Shown piece after piece: positions 30,043 through 37,322 of a stretch of 37,381 bases of DNA. Below the pieces are notes generated by a model, which was given only the letters and a program-made list of their open reading frames with translations, was not told where the DNA came from and did not search any database. How positions within the stretch are numbered: position 1 is the first letter of the stretch; each line of letters starts with the position of its first letter. The position numbers were made by a program, and so were the translations under genes. This DNA is from CAJAQL01 sp964442965 (GTDB lineage: Bacteria; Patescibacteriota; Minisyncoccia; UBA6257; 2-01-FULL-56-20). The DNA is taken from positions 1 to 37,381 of the forward strand of contig CAYUBE010000005.1 in NCBI GenBank assembly GCA_964442965.1, written 5' to 3'.

Positions 30043-32172
30043 ATGAGAAATAAAAAAGAATTTTCGGTTGATATTGCAGGAAAGAAATTGACGATCGAGG
30101 TCTCCGAGCTCGCCGAGCAGGCGAACGCGGCGGTCCTCGCAAAATACGGCGAGACGGTGGTGCTCGCGACTGCGGTCATGGGCCGGAGAGACGTGGATAT
30201 GGATTACATGCCGCTCAAAGTGGATTATGAAGAACGATTCTATGCAGCAGGGAAAATCATCGGCAGCCGCTACGTGCGGCGCGAAGGAAGAGCTTCGGAG
30301 GAAGCCGTGCTGGCAGGCCGTCTCGTCGACCGCACGATCCGGCCGCTTTTCAACGACCGCATGCGCCGTGACATTCAGGTCGTGGTAACCGTGCTCCAGA
30401 TCGATGACGAAAACGATCCGGAGTTCGTGGGCTTGCTCGGCGCTTCGACCGCGCTTCTCATTTCGGATATTCCGTGGAATGGGCCGGTTGCGGGTATCCG
30501 CATCGCGCAATGGGCGGACGGTTATAAAATAAATCCTGACAGCTCTTATGTCGCGGCCAATCCGCCGATTTTCGATGCGTTCGTTTCCGGTTCGAAGGAC
30601 AGGATCAATATGATCGAACTGGGCGGTCTCGACGCGCAGGAAAAAGACGTGGTCGCCGGATTCAAGATGGCGCAAGAGTCAATTAATCAACTCATCGGTT
30701 TTCAGGAAAAGATCCAGAAGGAGATTGGCAAGGAGAAGGCGAATGTTGCGCTTGCCGAACCCGATGCGGAACTCAAGACAGCCGTCGCAACGTTCATCGC
30801 AGATAAACTCGAAGCTGCGGTTTACCATCCGAGCAAGATGGAACAGCAGAGTGAGATCGGCAAATTAAAGACCGCGCTCAATCTGCACATCAAGGAAACA
30901 TTCGAGGACCAGGGCAAAAAAGTGAATTGGAAAGCGGCTGATTTCCTCTTCGAGGGTGCGATCAATGACCTCGTGCATAAAAATGTTTTAGAGAAAGAAC
31001 GCCGTCCCGACGGGCGGAAGCTTGATGAGTTGCGCCCACTCGACGCGGAGGTCGGACTCTTTTCGCGAACGCATGGATCGGCACTTTTCCGCCGCGGTAA
31101 CACCCAGGCCTTGGCTGTAACGACTTTAGCCGCGCCGGGAGCGGAACAGCTCATCGAAACGATGGAAACGCAGGGCAAACGCCGCTTCATGCTCCACTAT
31201 AACTTCCCGCCGTTTTCGGTAGGCGAGGTCGGCAATTTCCGCGGCCCTGGGCGGCGCGAGATCGGCCACGGGAATCTTGCGCGCAAATCGCTCGAACGTT
31301 TGATCCCGACCAAAGAGGAATTTCCGTATACAATCCGCGTCGTTTCCGAAATCATGTCATCAAACGGCTCGTCCTCGCAGGCGACGATCTGCGCAGCAGC
31401 TCTTTCGATGATGGATGCCGGCGTGCCGCTCAAGAAACCGGCGGCTGGCGTCGCGATGGGACTCATGATGGCCCGTTCGGCGAGCTCAGGGCAAGCTGAT
31501 GTGAATAATTATAAAGTTCTGACCGACATCCAAGGTCCGGAAGATCATCACGGCGATATGGATTTGAAAGTTGCGGGAACGGTGGATGGTGTGACCGGCA
31601 TGCAGATGGACGTGAAGGTAGATGGTCTCACGATAGAAATTCTCGAAAAGGCATTCGAACAGACACGGAAAGCGCGCCTCGAAATTCTGAAAGTGCTCAC
31701 GGCGACGCTTCCCGAGCATCGCAAGGAACTTTCGCCGTTTGTTCCCGCTATCAAGCAGCTCAAGATTCCTGTTGATAAAATCGGGCTTCTCATCGGTCCT
31801 GGCGGCAAGACGATCAATGGCCTGATCGAGAGATATGCGCTTTCGGGAATTGATGTTGAAGAGGATGGCGGCGTCTTTGTCTCGGGCATCGATCATGCGA
31901 AAGTGGAAGCAGCCGCGGCGGAGATCGAAGGGTTGACGCGCGAGTTCAAGGTTGGTGATATTGTTGAGGGCAACGTGGTAAAGATTCTTGAATTCGGAGC
32001 GATCATTGATCTTGGCGGCGGAAAGGACGGCATGATCCACGTTTCCGAGCTGAAAAACGGTTTTGTGAAAAACGTCGAGGATGTTGTAAAGATGGGCGAC
32101 TTCGTTCGCGCGAAAGTGATCAGCGCCGAAGGCGACAAGCTCCGGCTCTCTATAAAACAGCTCGCGGAATAA
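30043..32172 (+). CDS. pnp: polyribonucleotide nucleotidyltransferase (PNPase)
   Basis: 709 residues, trimeric 3'-5' phosphorolytic exoribonuclease of RNA decay. Two RNase PH domains (about 1-215 and 315-545; the second contains FPPFSVGEVGNFRGPGRREIGHG and SNGSSSQATICAAALSMMDAGVP), with the active-site residues of LTDIQGPEDHHGDMDLKVAGT. Then a KH domain (VDKIGLLIGPGGKTINGLIE) and an S1 domain (VGDIVEGNVVKILEFGAIIDL..DGMIHVSEL). Full length. No Shine-Dalgarno before the ATG; the upstream gap is filled by repeat copy 3. Confidence 0.97.
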   Translation: MRNKKEFSVDIAGKKLTIEVSELAEQANAAVLAKYGETVVLATAVMGRRDVDMDYMPLKVDYEERFYAAGKIIGSRYVRREGRASEEAVLAGRLVDRTIRPLFNDRMRRDIQVVVTVLQIDDENDPEFVGLLGASTALLISDIPWNGPVAGIRIAQWADGYKINPDSSYVAANPPIFDAFVSGSKDRINMIELGGLDAQEKDVVAGFKMAQESINQLIGFQEKIQKEIGKEKANVALAEPDAELKTAVATFIADKLEAAVYHPSKMEQQSEIGKLKTALNLHIKETFEDQGKKVNWKAADFLFEGAINDLVHKNVLEKERRPDGRKLDELRPLDAEVGLFSRTHGSALFRRGNTQALAVTTLAAPGAEQLIETMETQGKRRFMLHYNFPPFSVGEVGNFRGPGRREIGHGNLARKSLERLIPTKEEFPYTIRVVSEIMSSNGSSSQATICAAALSMMDAGVPLKKPAAGVAMGLMMARSASSGQADVNNYKVLTDIQGPEDHHGDMDLKVAGTVDGVTGMQMDVKVDGLTIEILEKAFEQTRKARLEILKVLTATLPEHRKELSPFVPAIKQLKIPVDKIGLLIGPGGKTINGLIERYALSGIDVEEDGGVFVSGIDHAKVEAAAAEIEGLTREFKVGDIVEGNVVKILEFGAIIDLGGGKDGMIHVSELKNGFVKNVEDVVKMGDFVRAKVISAEGDKLRLSIKQLAE

Positions 32173-32185
32173 AAATTATATTTTT

Positions 32186-32260
32186 GTCATTCTGAACGAA
32201 GTGAAGAATCTTTTCCGGATAGCGGTAAAGAAAGGATTCTTCGCTCGCGCTCAGAATGAC
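32186..32260. repeat. GTCATTCTGA-type palindrome (copy 4)
   Basis: GTCATTCTGAACGAAGTGAA (32186-) pairs with TTCGCTCGCGCTCAGAATGAC (ending 32260). Directly after pnp, it may act as its 3' stem. Confidence 0.75.
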
Positions 32261-32264
32261 ATGT

Positions 32265-32270
32265 GCTAAA
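32265..32270 (+). promoter_or_regulatory. extended -10 of the small membrane protein gene
   Basis: TGC-TAAAAT with 8 bp to the ATG at 32279. Lies right after repeat copy 4; no good -35. Confidence 0.45.
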
Positions 32271-32278
32271 ATATTCCT

Positions 32279-32548
32279 ATGGTCGACTTTCAGAATGCTC
32301 CCCAGGTTTTGCCCACCGCACCGCCGCCTTCGGAAGAGGTGAAGGTCCGGACGCTGAAATCGGATCTCGCTTCGGTTGCGACGAGCGGTGGTGGTTTGCC
32401 GCGCTATCAGAATGTAAAGATTGCGACGGCAGAGGAGAAAAAAAAGAGCATTACCGGACTCATAACGACCGTCGCCATCATCGTGCTTTTTGCCATCGTC
32501 GTTGCCATCGCCGTTTACTTCGTAAATCAACTGGTGCTGAAAAAATGA
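32279..32548 (+). CDS. small one-TM membrane protein of unknown function
   Basis: 89 residues. A Pro/acidic-rich N-terminus (1-55) is followed by one membrane segment (about 58-82, ITGLITTVAIIVLFAIVVAIAVYFV) and a short basic end; N-inside or N-outside cannot be decided. I do not recognise a named family; similar small proteins near recA or pnp occur in CPR genomes as far as I recall. The stop codon TGA is the start of the terminator stem. Confidence 0.6.
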   Translation: MVDFQNAPQVLPTAPPPSEEVKVRTLKSDLASVATSGGGLPRYQNVKIATAEEKKKSITGLITTVAIIVLFAIVVAIAVYFVNQLVLKK

Positions 32549-32566
32549 CCGCGCTTAGCGCGGTCA
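32546..32566. terminator. hairpin overlapping the stop codon
   Basis: TGACCGCGC-TTA-GCGCGGTCA, a 9-bp stem beginning at the stop codon, without a long T-run. Convergent with recA, so it may serve as the barrier between them. Confidence 0.55.
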
Positions 32567-32619
32567 TTCCTGCGACTTGTGGTGAGAATGGTCGAACCAA
32601 GGTCAGGATCAGGTAATAT

Positions 32620-33714
32620 TTAACCTTCGCTCTCCTCGCCCGGTTCGTCTTCTTTTCCGCCCCCTTCTCCTTTTTCGATTGATTCGATGATTTTCTTTTT
32701 GATGTCGCCGATCAGTTTTTTGTCCTCTTTCAATTTCAGGCGCGCATTATCAAAACCAACGCCAAGCTTTTCGCCTTCGAACGAAAAGCTTGCACCGGCT
32801 TTTTTGACGACACCGTGCGTGACGGCGGCATTTAACACGTCGCTTTCATAAGAGATTCCCTGATTGAAAAGAATATCGAATTCCGCGAATTTGAACGGCG
32901 CCGCAACTTTGTTTTTCACCACTTTCGCTTTTACGCGGTTGCCGATGATGTTTTCTCCTTTCTTCACTTGCGCGATGCGGCGGATATCGATGCGGACCGA
33001 AGCGGCGAAGGGAAGCGCCCGTCCGCCCGGCGTCGTTTCCGGATTGCCGAACATCACGCCGATCTTCATGCGGAGCTGGTTGATGAAAATGACCATCGTC
33101 TGCGTTTGCGACGCGATTGCCGTGAGCTTGCGCAAGGCTTGGCCCATCATGCGCGCCTGGCGGCCGACATGCTGTTCGCCCATTTCGCCCTCGAGCTCCG
33201 CTTTCGGCGTGAGAGCTGCCACGGAATCGACAACCACAACGGAGATCATGCCCGAGCGCACCAAGCTTTCCAGGATATTCAGAGCTTCCTCGCCGCTGTC
33301 CGGTTGGGAGATGAGAAGTTCATTTACGTCTACGCCAAGCTTTGCGGCATATTCCGGGTCCATCGCGTGCTCTGCGTCAATGAAGGCAGCTTTGCCGCCC
33401 ATCTTTTGGGCTTGGGCGACCACGTTTAATGCCAGGGTCGTCTTCCCGCTCGATTCCGGGCCGAATATCTCAATAACCCGTCCGCGAGGCAGTCCGCCCA
33501 CGCCAAGGGCCAAATCAAGCGAAAATGAGCCAGTGGGCACGACGGCGACGTCTACCTTGCTTACCTCGCCGAGGCGCATAATAGACCCCTCGCCGAACTT
33601 CTCCTGAAGCGAGGAAAGGAGATTATCAAGCTGTTTATCGCTCACTTCCTTGGTTGGTATATTTTTTTCTTTGCCCGCCGTACCCGCTGGTTTTGCCTTT
33701 TTATTGTTTTTCAT
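32620..33714 (-). CDS. recA: recombinase RecA
   Basis: 364 residues, DNA strand exchange and SOS coprotease. Walker A GPESSGKTT (residues 85-93), the catalytic Glu in FIDAEHAMD, L1 loop region GEMGEQHVGRQARMMSQ-like (here RMMGQ), Walker B VVVVDSVAAL and L2 region FINQLRMKIGVMFGNPETTPGG. A long lysine-rich N-terminus (about 20 extra residues) and an acidic C-terminal tail (EDEPGEESEG) are present. A TGG-TATAAT extended -10 six bp before the ATG predicts a leaderless mRNA. I see no LexA-type box. Confidence 0.97.
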   Translation of the reverse strand: MKNNKKAKPAGTAGKEKNIPTKEVSDKQLDNLLSSLQEKFGEGSIMRLGEVSKVDVAVVPTGSFSLDLALGVGGLPRGRVIEIFGPESSGKTTLALNVVAQAQKMGGKAAFIDAEHAMDPEYAAKLGVDVNELLISQPDSGEEALNILESLVRSGMISVVVVDSVAALTPKAELEGEMGEQHVGRQARMMGQALRKLTAIASQTQTMVIFINQLRMKIGVMFGNPETTPGGRALPFAASVRIDIRRIAQVKKGENIIGNRVKAKVVKNKVAAPFKFAEFDILFNQGISYESDVLNAAVTHGVVKKAGASFSFEGEKLGVGFDNARLKLKEDKKLIGDIKKKIIESIEKGEGGGKEDEPGEESEG

Positions 33715-33720
33715 AGTCTC

Positions 33721-33729
33721 ATTATACCA
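33721..33729 (-). promoter_or_regulatory. extended -10 of recA
   Basis: Minus strand TGG-TATAAT (the -10 at 33721-33726), six bp from the ATG. The -35 region is AT-rich with no consensus. Confidence 0.7.
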
Positions 33730-33788
33730 GAGGGGAGATTAAAAAAATATTAAAGGTTTCGGGTTCCCAGTTTTTTGAAAGATGAGTC

Positions 33789-33853
33789 GGTCCCAATTAT
33801 GCCATTCTGAGGGTATGCGAAGACGAACCCCTCAGAATGGCATAATTGGGACC
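33789..33853. repeat. 25-bp perfect inverted repeat upstream of recA (copy 5)
   Basis: Arms 33789-33813 and 33829-33853 with a 15-nt loop; the inner part (CATTCTGAGGG) relates it to the GTCATTCTGAG family. The rest of 33854-34035 is AT-rich, with a degenerate possible ORF remnant but no supported gene. Confidence 0.7.
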
Positions 33854-34035
33854 TCTAGGATTAATCTTTCGAAAAAGAAACCCTCCACTATTTTTTTCTC
33901 TTGTTTCAATAAGACGGGGGGTTTGAAAAATTTAATTCGCTCATGGATTTTTAGCTTGCCTCCGCTTAGGTCGCTCAAAACGAACGCCCTCCACGTGGTC
34001 TTCTTGAGAATATTTTCATTTAGAAAAAAATAAAA

Positions 34036-34067
34036 AAGCTGTTTCTTGAATAGTTGAGAAACAGCTT
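34036..34067 (-). terminator. rho-independent terminator of the lipoprotein gene
   Basis: On the minus strand AAGCTGTTTCT pairs with AGAAACAGCTT, followed by TTTTTATTTTTTT. Confidence 0.9.
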
Positions 34068-34083
34068 ATAATTAAATCTGTGA

Positions 34084-34593
34084 TTACGGGAAGATTTCGT
34101 GGTCATTGATCCAGATTCTTCCTGGCGTAGTACTGACATAGGGAGGATATATCATTCCTCTGGTCATTACCATCCCACTTTTAGAATCACCTGCCATGTA
34201 GGCAAAAGGCAGGGTTGCATATTCATTATTTCCTCCAAATATTACTATCTGATTGGTAAGAAAATGATGCCCGCCGCCATAGGAAAATTTGACATCTGAG
34301 TTTAACCTGATAACCCCCTTTTTTGCGGTTAATCTCTCGACTTCCGTCCTTAATAAATCAGAGAAATCAAACTCGTTGTTTTTTGGAAGAAACAACCTCA
34401 GATTGATAAAATTTGATTTTTGCAGACGTACTAAATAAAAATCATTTCCCCCGTGTGTATATTTTATACACACATCCTCCTTATTTAGATCTGGGAATAT
34501 ATTTTTGGACGGCACCGTCGTTGTTTTTGAGTTGCATGCCATTAGACATACCATTACTGATAACGACAACAGAACTAAGGACAAAGATTTCAT
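34084..34593 (-). CDS. putative lipoprotein of unknown function
   Basis: 169 residues. A signal peptide with lipobox LMAC (MKSLSLVLLSLSVMVCLMAC, Cys20) predicts lipid anchoring outside the membrane. The mature part is a small beta-rich domain with GGNDFYLVRL and WINDHEIFP; no family recognised. The start has an AGGTGA four nt before the ATG, one of the few good ribosome sites here. Strong promoter (34729-34757) and a long leader hairpin precede it, and a strong terminator follows. More AT-rich than its neighbours. Confidence 0.75.
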   Translation of the reverse strand: MKSLSLVLLSLSVMVCLMACNSKTTTVPSKNIFPDLNKEDVCIKYTHGGNDFYLVRLQKSNFINLRLFLPKNNEFDFSDLLRTEVERLTAKKGVIRLNSDVKFSYGGGHHFLTNQIVIFGGNNEYATLPFAYMAGDSKSGMVMTRGMIYPPYVSTTPGRIWINDHEIFP

Positions 34594-34613
34594 GAGTTCA
34601 CCTATTTTTTAAT

Positions 34614-34686
34614 GAAAGAAATTGTTAATTAGTTCTCTAAGAGCATTCATACGACAGTGCGCTTAGAGAACTAATTAATTTCTTTC
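34614..34686 (-). promoter_or_regulatory. long hairpin in the lipoprotein leader
   Basis: 28-nt arm (34614-34641) pairs with a 25-nt arm (34662-34686), one 3-nt bulge, 20-nt loop. Lies between the promoter and the ribosome site of the lipoprotein gene. Confidence 0.65.
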
Positions 34687-34728
34687 AAGGAAAAGTCCCC
34701 GCTATTCAGTTCTTAATTTTCTGATTTC

Positions 34729-34757
34729 AGAGTAGCATATATATAAATATTTGTCAA
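34729..34757 (-). promoter_or_regulatory. strong promoter of the lipoprotein gene
   Basis: Minus strand TTGACA (34752-34757), 17-bp spacer, extended -10 TGC-TACTCT (34729-34734). About 130 nt of leader before the ATG. Confidence 0.7.
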
Positions 34758-34760
34758 ATA

Positions 34761-34795
34761 CTCAAAAACCCCCAATAAATATTGTGGTTTTTGAG
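34761..34795 (-). terminator. terminator after the RodZ-like gene
   Basis: CTCAAAAACC (34761-34770) pairs with GGTTTTTGAG (34786-34795). The T-run is within the arm. Confidence 0.6.
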
Positions 34796-34813
34796 CATGG
34801 TGCCTTTCCTGAG

Positions 34814-35521
34814 CTACTGGATTGTTGTCGAAGCTGATTCAGTAGATGAGGAAACTGTTATGGAAGAAGGGGAGGAAGAAGCGGTTGCGGGCGGGTTGTA
34901 GATTATTTGCTCAATGATATCCGTCGTGCCGCCGAGAAATTTTTTTGCGGAGATGTCGAAAGTGTTCATGCCTTCTTGGAGAAGAACGTTTTTTTGCCAT
35001 GAGCCGTTGCTCGAGATCGTCGCATCGTCTCCGTTTACCAGAAGCGAATCGGTGTTTTCTGCGGAGCCCTGGATCACGACGCTGTCCGAGGTGGTTACGT
35101 AGGGGTTGCCTTGGGGCAATACGATGGAAACAGTCGGTTTCCCGAGAATATGCGGCAATGCGAAACCGAACATGACCAGGAGGACAAGGATTGCGGCCGC
35201 GATACCGATGATCCTTGCGGGGGATTCGCGCGTGAAGCGGTTTCTAGGGAGAGAATCTGCGGGACCGGATTTTTTCACGTCGTCATCTTTCTTTATTTTC
35301 TCCCACCATGCCTCGCCGTCGAAATTCAATATTTCGCCGAGGCGGATGAGGTAGCCACGGAAATAGGGTGTCGGCGGGACATGCTCGAAATCGCCGCGCA
35401 GCATGTTCTCGATGTGGTTGATCGAAATGCCGCTCAGGTCGGAGAGCCTTTTCAGCGATATGCCCTTGTCCTTCATGCGGTCGCGAAGGAAAATCTCGAG
35501 CGTTAGTTCTTCCGGGTCCAT
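34814..35521 (-). CDS. RodZ-like HTH and single-TM protein
   Basis: 235 residues. N-terminal helix-turn-helix of the RodZ/HTH_25 type (about 4-75: LTLEIFLRDRMKDKGISLKRLSDLSGISINHIENML), basic linker, one membrane segment (about 104-125, IIGIAAAILVLLVMFGFALPHIL), then an outside beta-sandwich (TVSIVLPQGNPYVTTSDSVVIQGSAENTDSLLVNGD) and a Ser/Thr-rich end. RodZ links MreB to the wall machinery, and with murB nearby a role in cell shape or envelope is likely by context. In CPR, similar proteins are common. The true partner is unknown. Confidence 0.72.
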   Translation of the reverse strand: MDPEELTLEIFLRDRMKDKGISLKRLSDLSGISINHIENMLRGDFEHVPPTPYFRGYLIRLGEILNFDGEAWWEKIKKDDDVKKSGPADSLPRNRFTRESPARIIGIAAAILVLLVMFGFALPHILGKPTVSIVLPQGNPYVTTSDSVVIQGSAENTDSLLVNGDDATISSNGSWQKNVLLQEGMNTFDISAKKFLGGTTDIIEQIIYNPPATASSSPSSITVSSSTESASTTIQ

Positions 35522-35538
35522 GAAATTGAAATTGATTT

Positions 35539-35618
35539 AGTGCCGTGGTGTTGCAGTGCTGACATGAGTGATGTCCAAGACGCCAGACATCATGACACCA
35601 CGACATTATTGCACTATA
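35539..35618. repeat. GTGGTGTTGCAGTG-type inverted repeat
   Basis: Left AGTGCCGTGGTGTTG..GATGTC and right GACATCATGACACCACGAC..TGCACTA arms pair imperfectly. Overlaps the last codons of the hpf gene. Related to the repeat at 26862. Confidence 0.5.
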
Positions 35619-35929
35619 TTCTTGTCTTTATATTTTTCGATTTCTTCGCGGAGTGTATCTTTTGCCGCATCAATTGCGATATACATATCGTCAGCCTGCT
35701 CCTCGGCGCGGAGTGTTATTTTTGCCAGATGGAGTTTTGCGACGGCGCGGTAAACAGGGCCCTTTCGATGGTGATTGGTCGTGCGTTCAATTTCGACACT
35801 GAGTCCCGCGGAGTTGGTTTTTGCGATCGCCACGACTAATTTCTCAAGCTGGGAAAATTTTTTCTGAAGATAAGCTTCGAGCGCGGGGCTCGAGTCGACG
35901 CCTTTTTTGATCTTAACGGTAAGGTTCAT
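35606..35929 (-). CDS. hpf: ribosome hibernation promoting factor (HPF/RaiA)
   Basis: 107 residues, short form. The HPF fold is seen as LTVKIKKGVDSSPALEAYLQKKFSQLEKL, then SVEIERTTNHHRKGPVYRAVAKLHL and LRAEEQADDMYIAIDAAKDTLREEIEKYK. It binds idle ribosomes in slow growth. The ATG at 35929 gives the family start; an in-frame ATG at 35953 would overlap the murB stop by 14 bp. Placed 10 bp after murB, so likely co-transcribed with it. Confidence 0.9.
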   Translation of the reverse strand: MNLTVKIKKGVDSSPALEAYLQKKFSQLEKLVVAIAKTNSAGLSVEIERTTNHHRKGPVYRAVAKLHLAKITLRAEEQADDMYIAIDAAKDTLREEIEKYKDKNIVQ

Positions 35930-35939
35930 GGTTGTTGGA

Positions 35940-36956
35940 TTATTTTTCCTCATGGTAGCACAGTTTCGGAAGGACGTTTATAGACCCAACGATCTGGATC
36001 TCCGGTTCGAGATGAACGGCAAACCTCCGGTAGACTTTTTCCTGCGCAAGGTTTATCAGCGCAAGAACGTCATGTGCTGTCGCGCAGCCGGTATTTACGA
36101 TGAAATTCGTATGTTTCGGTGAAATCATGGCGCCGCCATGCCGTGCTCCGGCGAGACCGCTTTCTCCGATGAGCTTTGCCGCCGCAACCACGGGAATCGG
36201 ATCGGTCTTCACGGAGAATGACGAACCACGATACTGGACCGTCCCGTTTTTAACGGCATCGCGATATTCTTTGCTGTGCGGTTTGAGGATCTGCGAAAGA
36301 GGAACATTTTTAAAAACGCTTCCGGCGTTTGGATATTCGAGCGGATGATGCGCTTTGCGCCATTTTCTTTCCTTGTGGAGCGTTGCAGCTATTTCTACGG
36401 CATTCCCTTTTTTCATGCGAAAAGTTGCTTCGAGAATTATTTCTCCGGGGCATTGTTTGAAAATGCTCGTGCGATAGCCAAAGCGACATTGTGCCGCGTT
36501 ACGCATGATGGGTTGCATGGTTTTTATATGAAAGCTCCGTACGGTCTTTATATTGTCTTTTATCTCCCCGCCGAAGCATCCGGCATTGCCGCGGATTGCG
36601 CCACCCAAAGTTCCCGGCAGCCCGCCCGCCCAGTCAAGTCCGGTCAGGGAACTTTTTGCCGCGAAGGCCGTGAGCTTCGTCATGGAAATTCCGGCGCCTA
36701 CTACGAGGAGATTTCTCTTTGCGGTGATGGTGCCGATGTTTACTTTGAGAACCAAGCCATCGAATCCAGAATCGCTTATCAGAAGATTAGTTCCGCCACC
36801 GAGCACGAAGCAGGGGATTCTGCGGATTTTTGCTTCCGCAATTGCCCATCCGATATCGGCTTCGGTTTTTGCTTCAAAAAAAAATCGCGCAGGGCCGCCG
36901 ATCCTATAATTGGCGAACTTCGCGAGAGAAATGTTTTCCTTGAATTTTCGAACCAT
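35940..36956 (-). CDS. murB: UDP-N-acetylenolpyruvoylglucosamine reductase (MurB)
   Basis: 338 residues, FAD enzyme making UDP-MurNAc, second step of peptidoglycan precursor synthesis. FAD domain: NYRIGGPARFF, LGGGTNLLISD and GLDWAGGLPGTLGGAIRGNAGCFGG. The substrate domain has the catalytic Ser in GSVFKN, YRGSSFSVKTDP and C-terminal HLEPEIQIVG (catalytic Glu). A TGT-TAGAAT -10 lies 6 bp upstream. Shows the organism makes its own wall precursor. Confidence 0.95.
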   Translation of the reverse strand: MVRKFKENISLAKFANYRIGGPARFFFEAKTEADIGWAIAEAKIRRIPCFVLGGGTNLLISDSGFDGLVLKVNIGTITAKRNLLVVGAGISMTKLTAFAAKSSLTGLDWAGGLPGTLGGAIRGNAGCFGGEIKDNIKTVRSFHIKTMQPIMRNAAQCRFGYRTSIFKQCPGEIILEATFRMKKGNAVEIAATLHKERKWRKAHHPLEYPNAGSVFKNVPLSQILKPHSKEYRDAVKNGTVQYRGSSFSVKTDPIPVVAAAKLIGESGLAGARHGGAMISPKHTNFIVNTGCATAHDVLALINLAQEKVYRRFAVHLEPEIQIVGSINVLPKLCYHEEK

Positions 36957-36962
36957 GCCCAG

Positions 36963-36971
36963 ATTCTAACA
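36963..36971 (-). promoter_or_regulatory. extended -10 of murB
   Basis: Minus strand TGT-TAGAAT (-10 at 36963-36968), 6 bp to the ATG at 36956. Leaderless-type. Confidence 0.55.
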
Positions 36972-37001
36972 CCAACAGGGCCTTATTCCCAGAGAGGCCC
37001 T

Positions 37002-37047
37002 CCGGTCTTTATTCTCATATTCTTAAGAATATGAGAATAAAGACCGG
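37002..37047. repeat. 46-bp perfect palindrome upstream of murB
   Basis: Perfect and loopless, centred on CTTAAG at 37022-37027; arms 37002-37024 and 37025-37047. A 6-bp hairpin AGGGCC/GGCCCT (36977-37001) lies next to it. No coding role. Confidence 0.85.
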
Positions 37048-37075
37048 CATAGGCACGTGCTGGATCAGGGAAAAA

Positions 37076-37151
37076 GTCCAAAGGGCCGCGAGTGGTGACC
37101 TCCAATTCTGTTTGATGTTGAATGAGTGCTCAAACTCGCGGCCCTTTGGAC
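37076..37151 (-). terminator. 18-bp inverted repeat with T-run (terminator or hairpin RNA)
   Basis: GTCCAAAGGGCCGCGAGT (37076-37093) and its exact complement at 37134-37151, 40-nt loop. On the minus strand TTTTT follows at 37071-37075. An extended -10 TGA-TAAAAT (37165-37173) lies just upstream on that strand, so a short hairpin RNA is possible. Confidence 0.6.
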
Positions 37152-37194
37152 TCCTTGATTATTTTATCAAAGACTGCCGCAGAAGAATAGCAAC

Positions 37195-37286
37195 CAAAAA
37201 CCCCCTTGCGGGGGCTTCTGGCCAAACAGAATCGTGTGGGATATGCCTCAATCGACGTCGTCGCTAAGGTATACTCGCACTCATAC
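37195..37286 (-). ncRNA. candidate small RNA upstream of murB
   Basis: Minus-strand transcript of about 90 nt from the promoter at 37293-37322 to a clear terminator (GCCCCC-GCAA-GGGGG then TTTTT, 37196-37215). It includes a possible 6-codon ORF (MSASIP). No RNA family recognised. Confidence 0.5.
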
Positions 37287-37292
37287 GATGGC

Positions 37293-37322
37293 ATTGTAAC
37301 AGAAGCTTAGGCGATTTGTCAA
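37293..37322 (-). promoter_or_regulatory. strong promoter of the candidate small RNA
   Basis: Minus strand TTGACA (37317-37322), 18-bp spacer, extended -10 TGT-TACAAT (37293-37298). Near-consensus. Confidence 0.7.

Noticed and set aside
32864..33607. A 247-codon frame opposite recA.
   Set aside because: It is the antisense shadow of recA codons and is rich in Ser/Arg/Thr without motifs.
33782..34033. An 83-codon plus-strand frame upstream of recA.
   Set aside because: Half of it is the inverted repeat; no start signal or family pattern.
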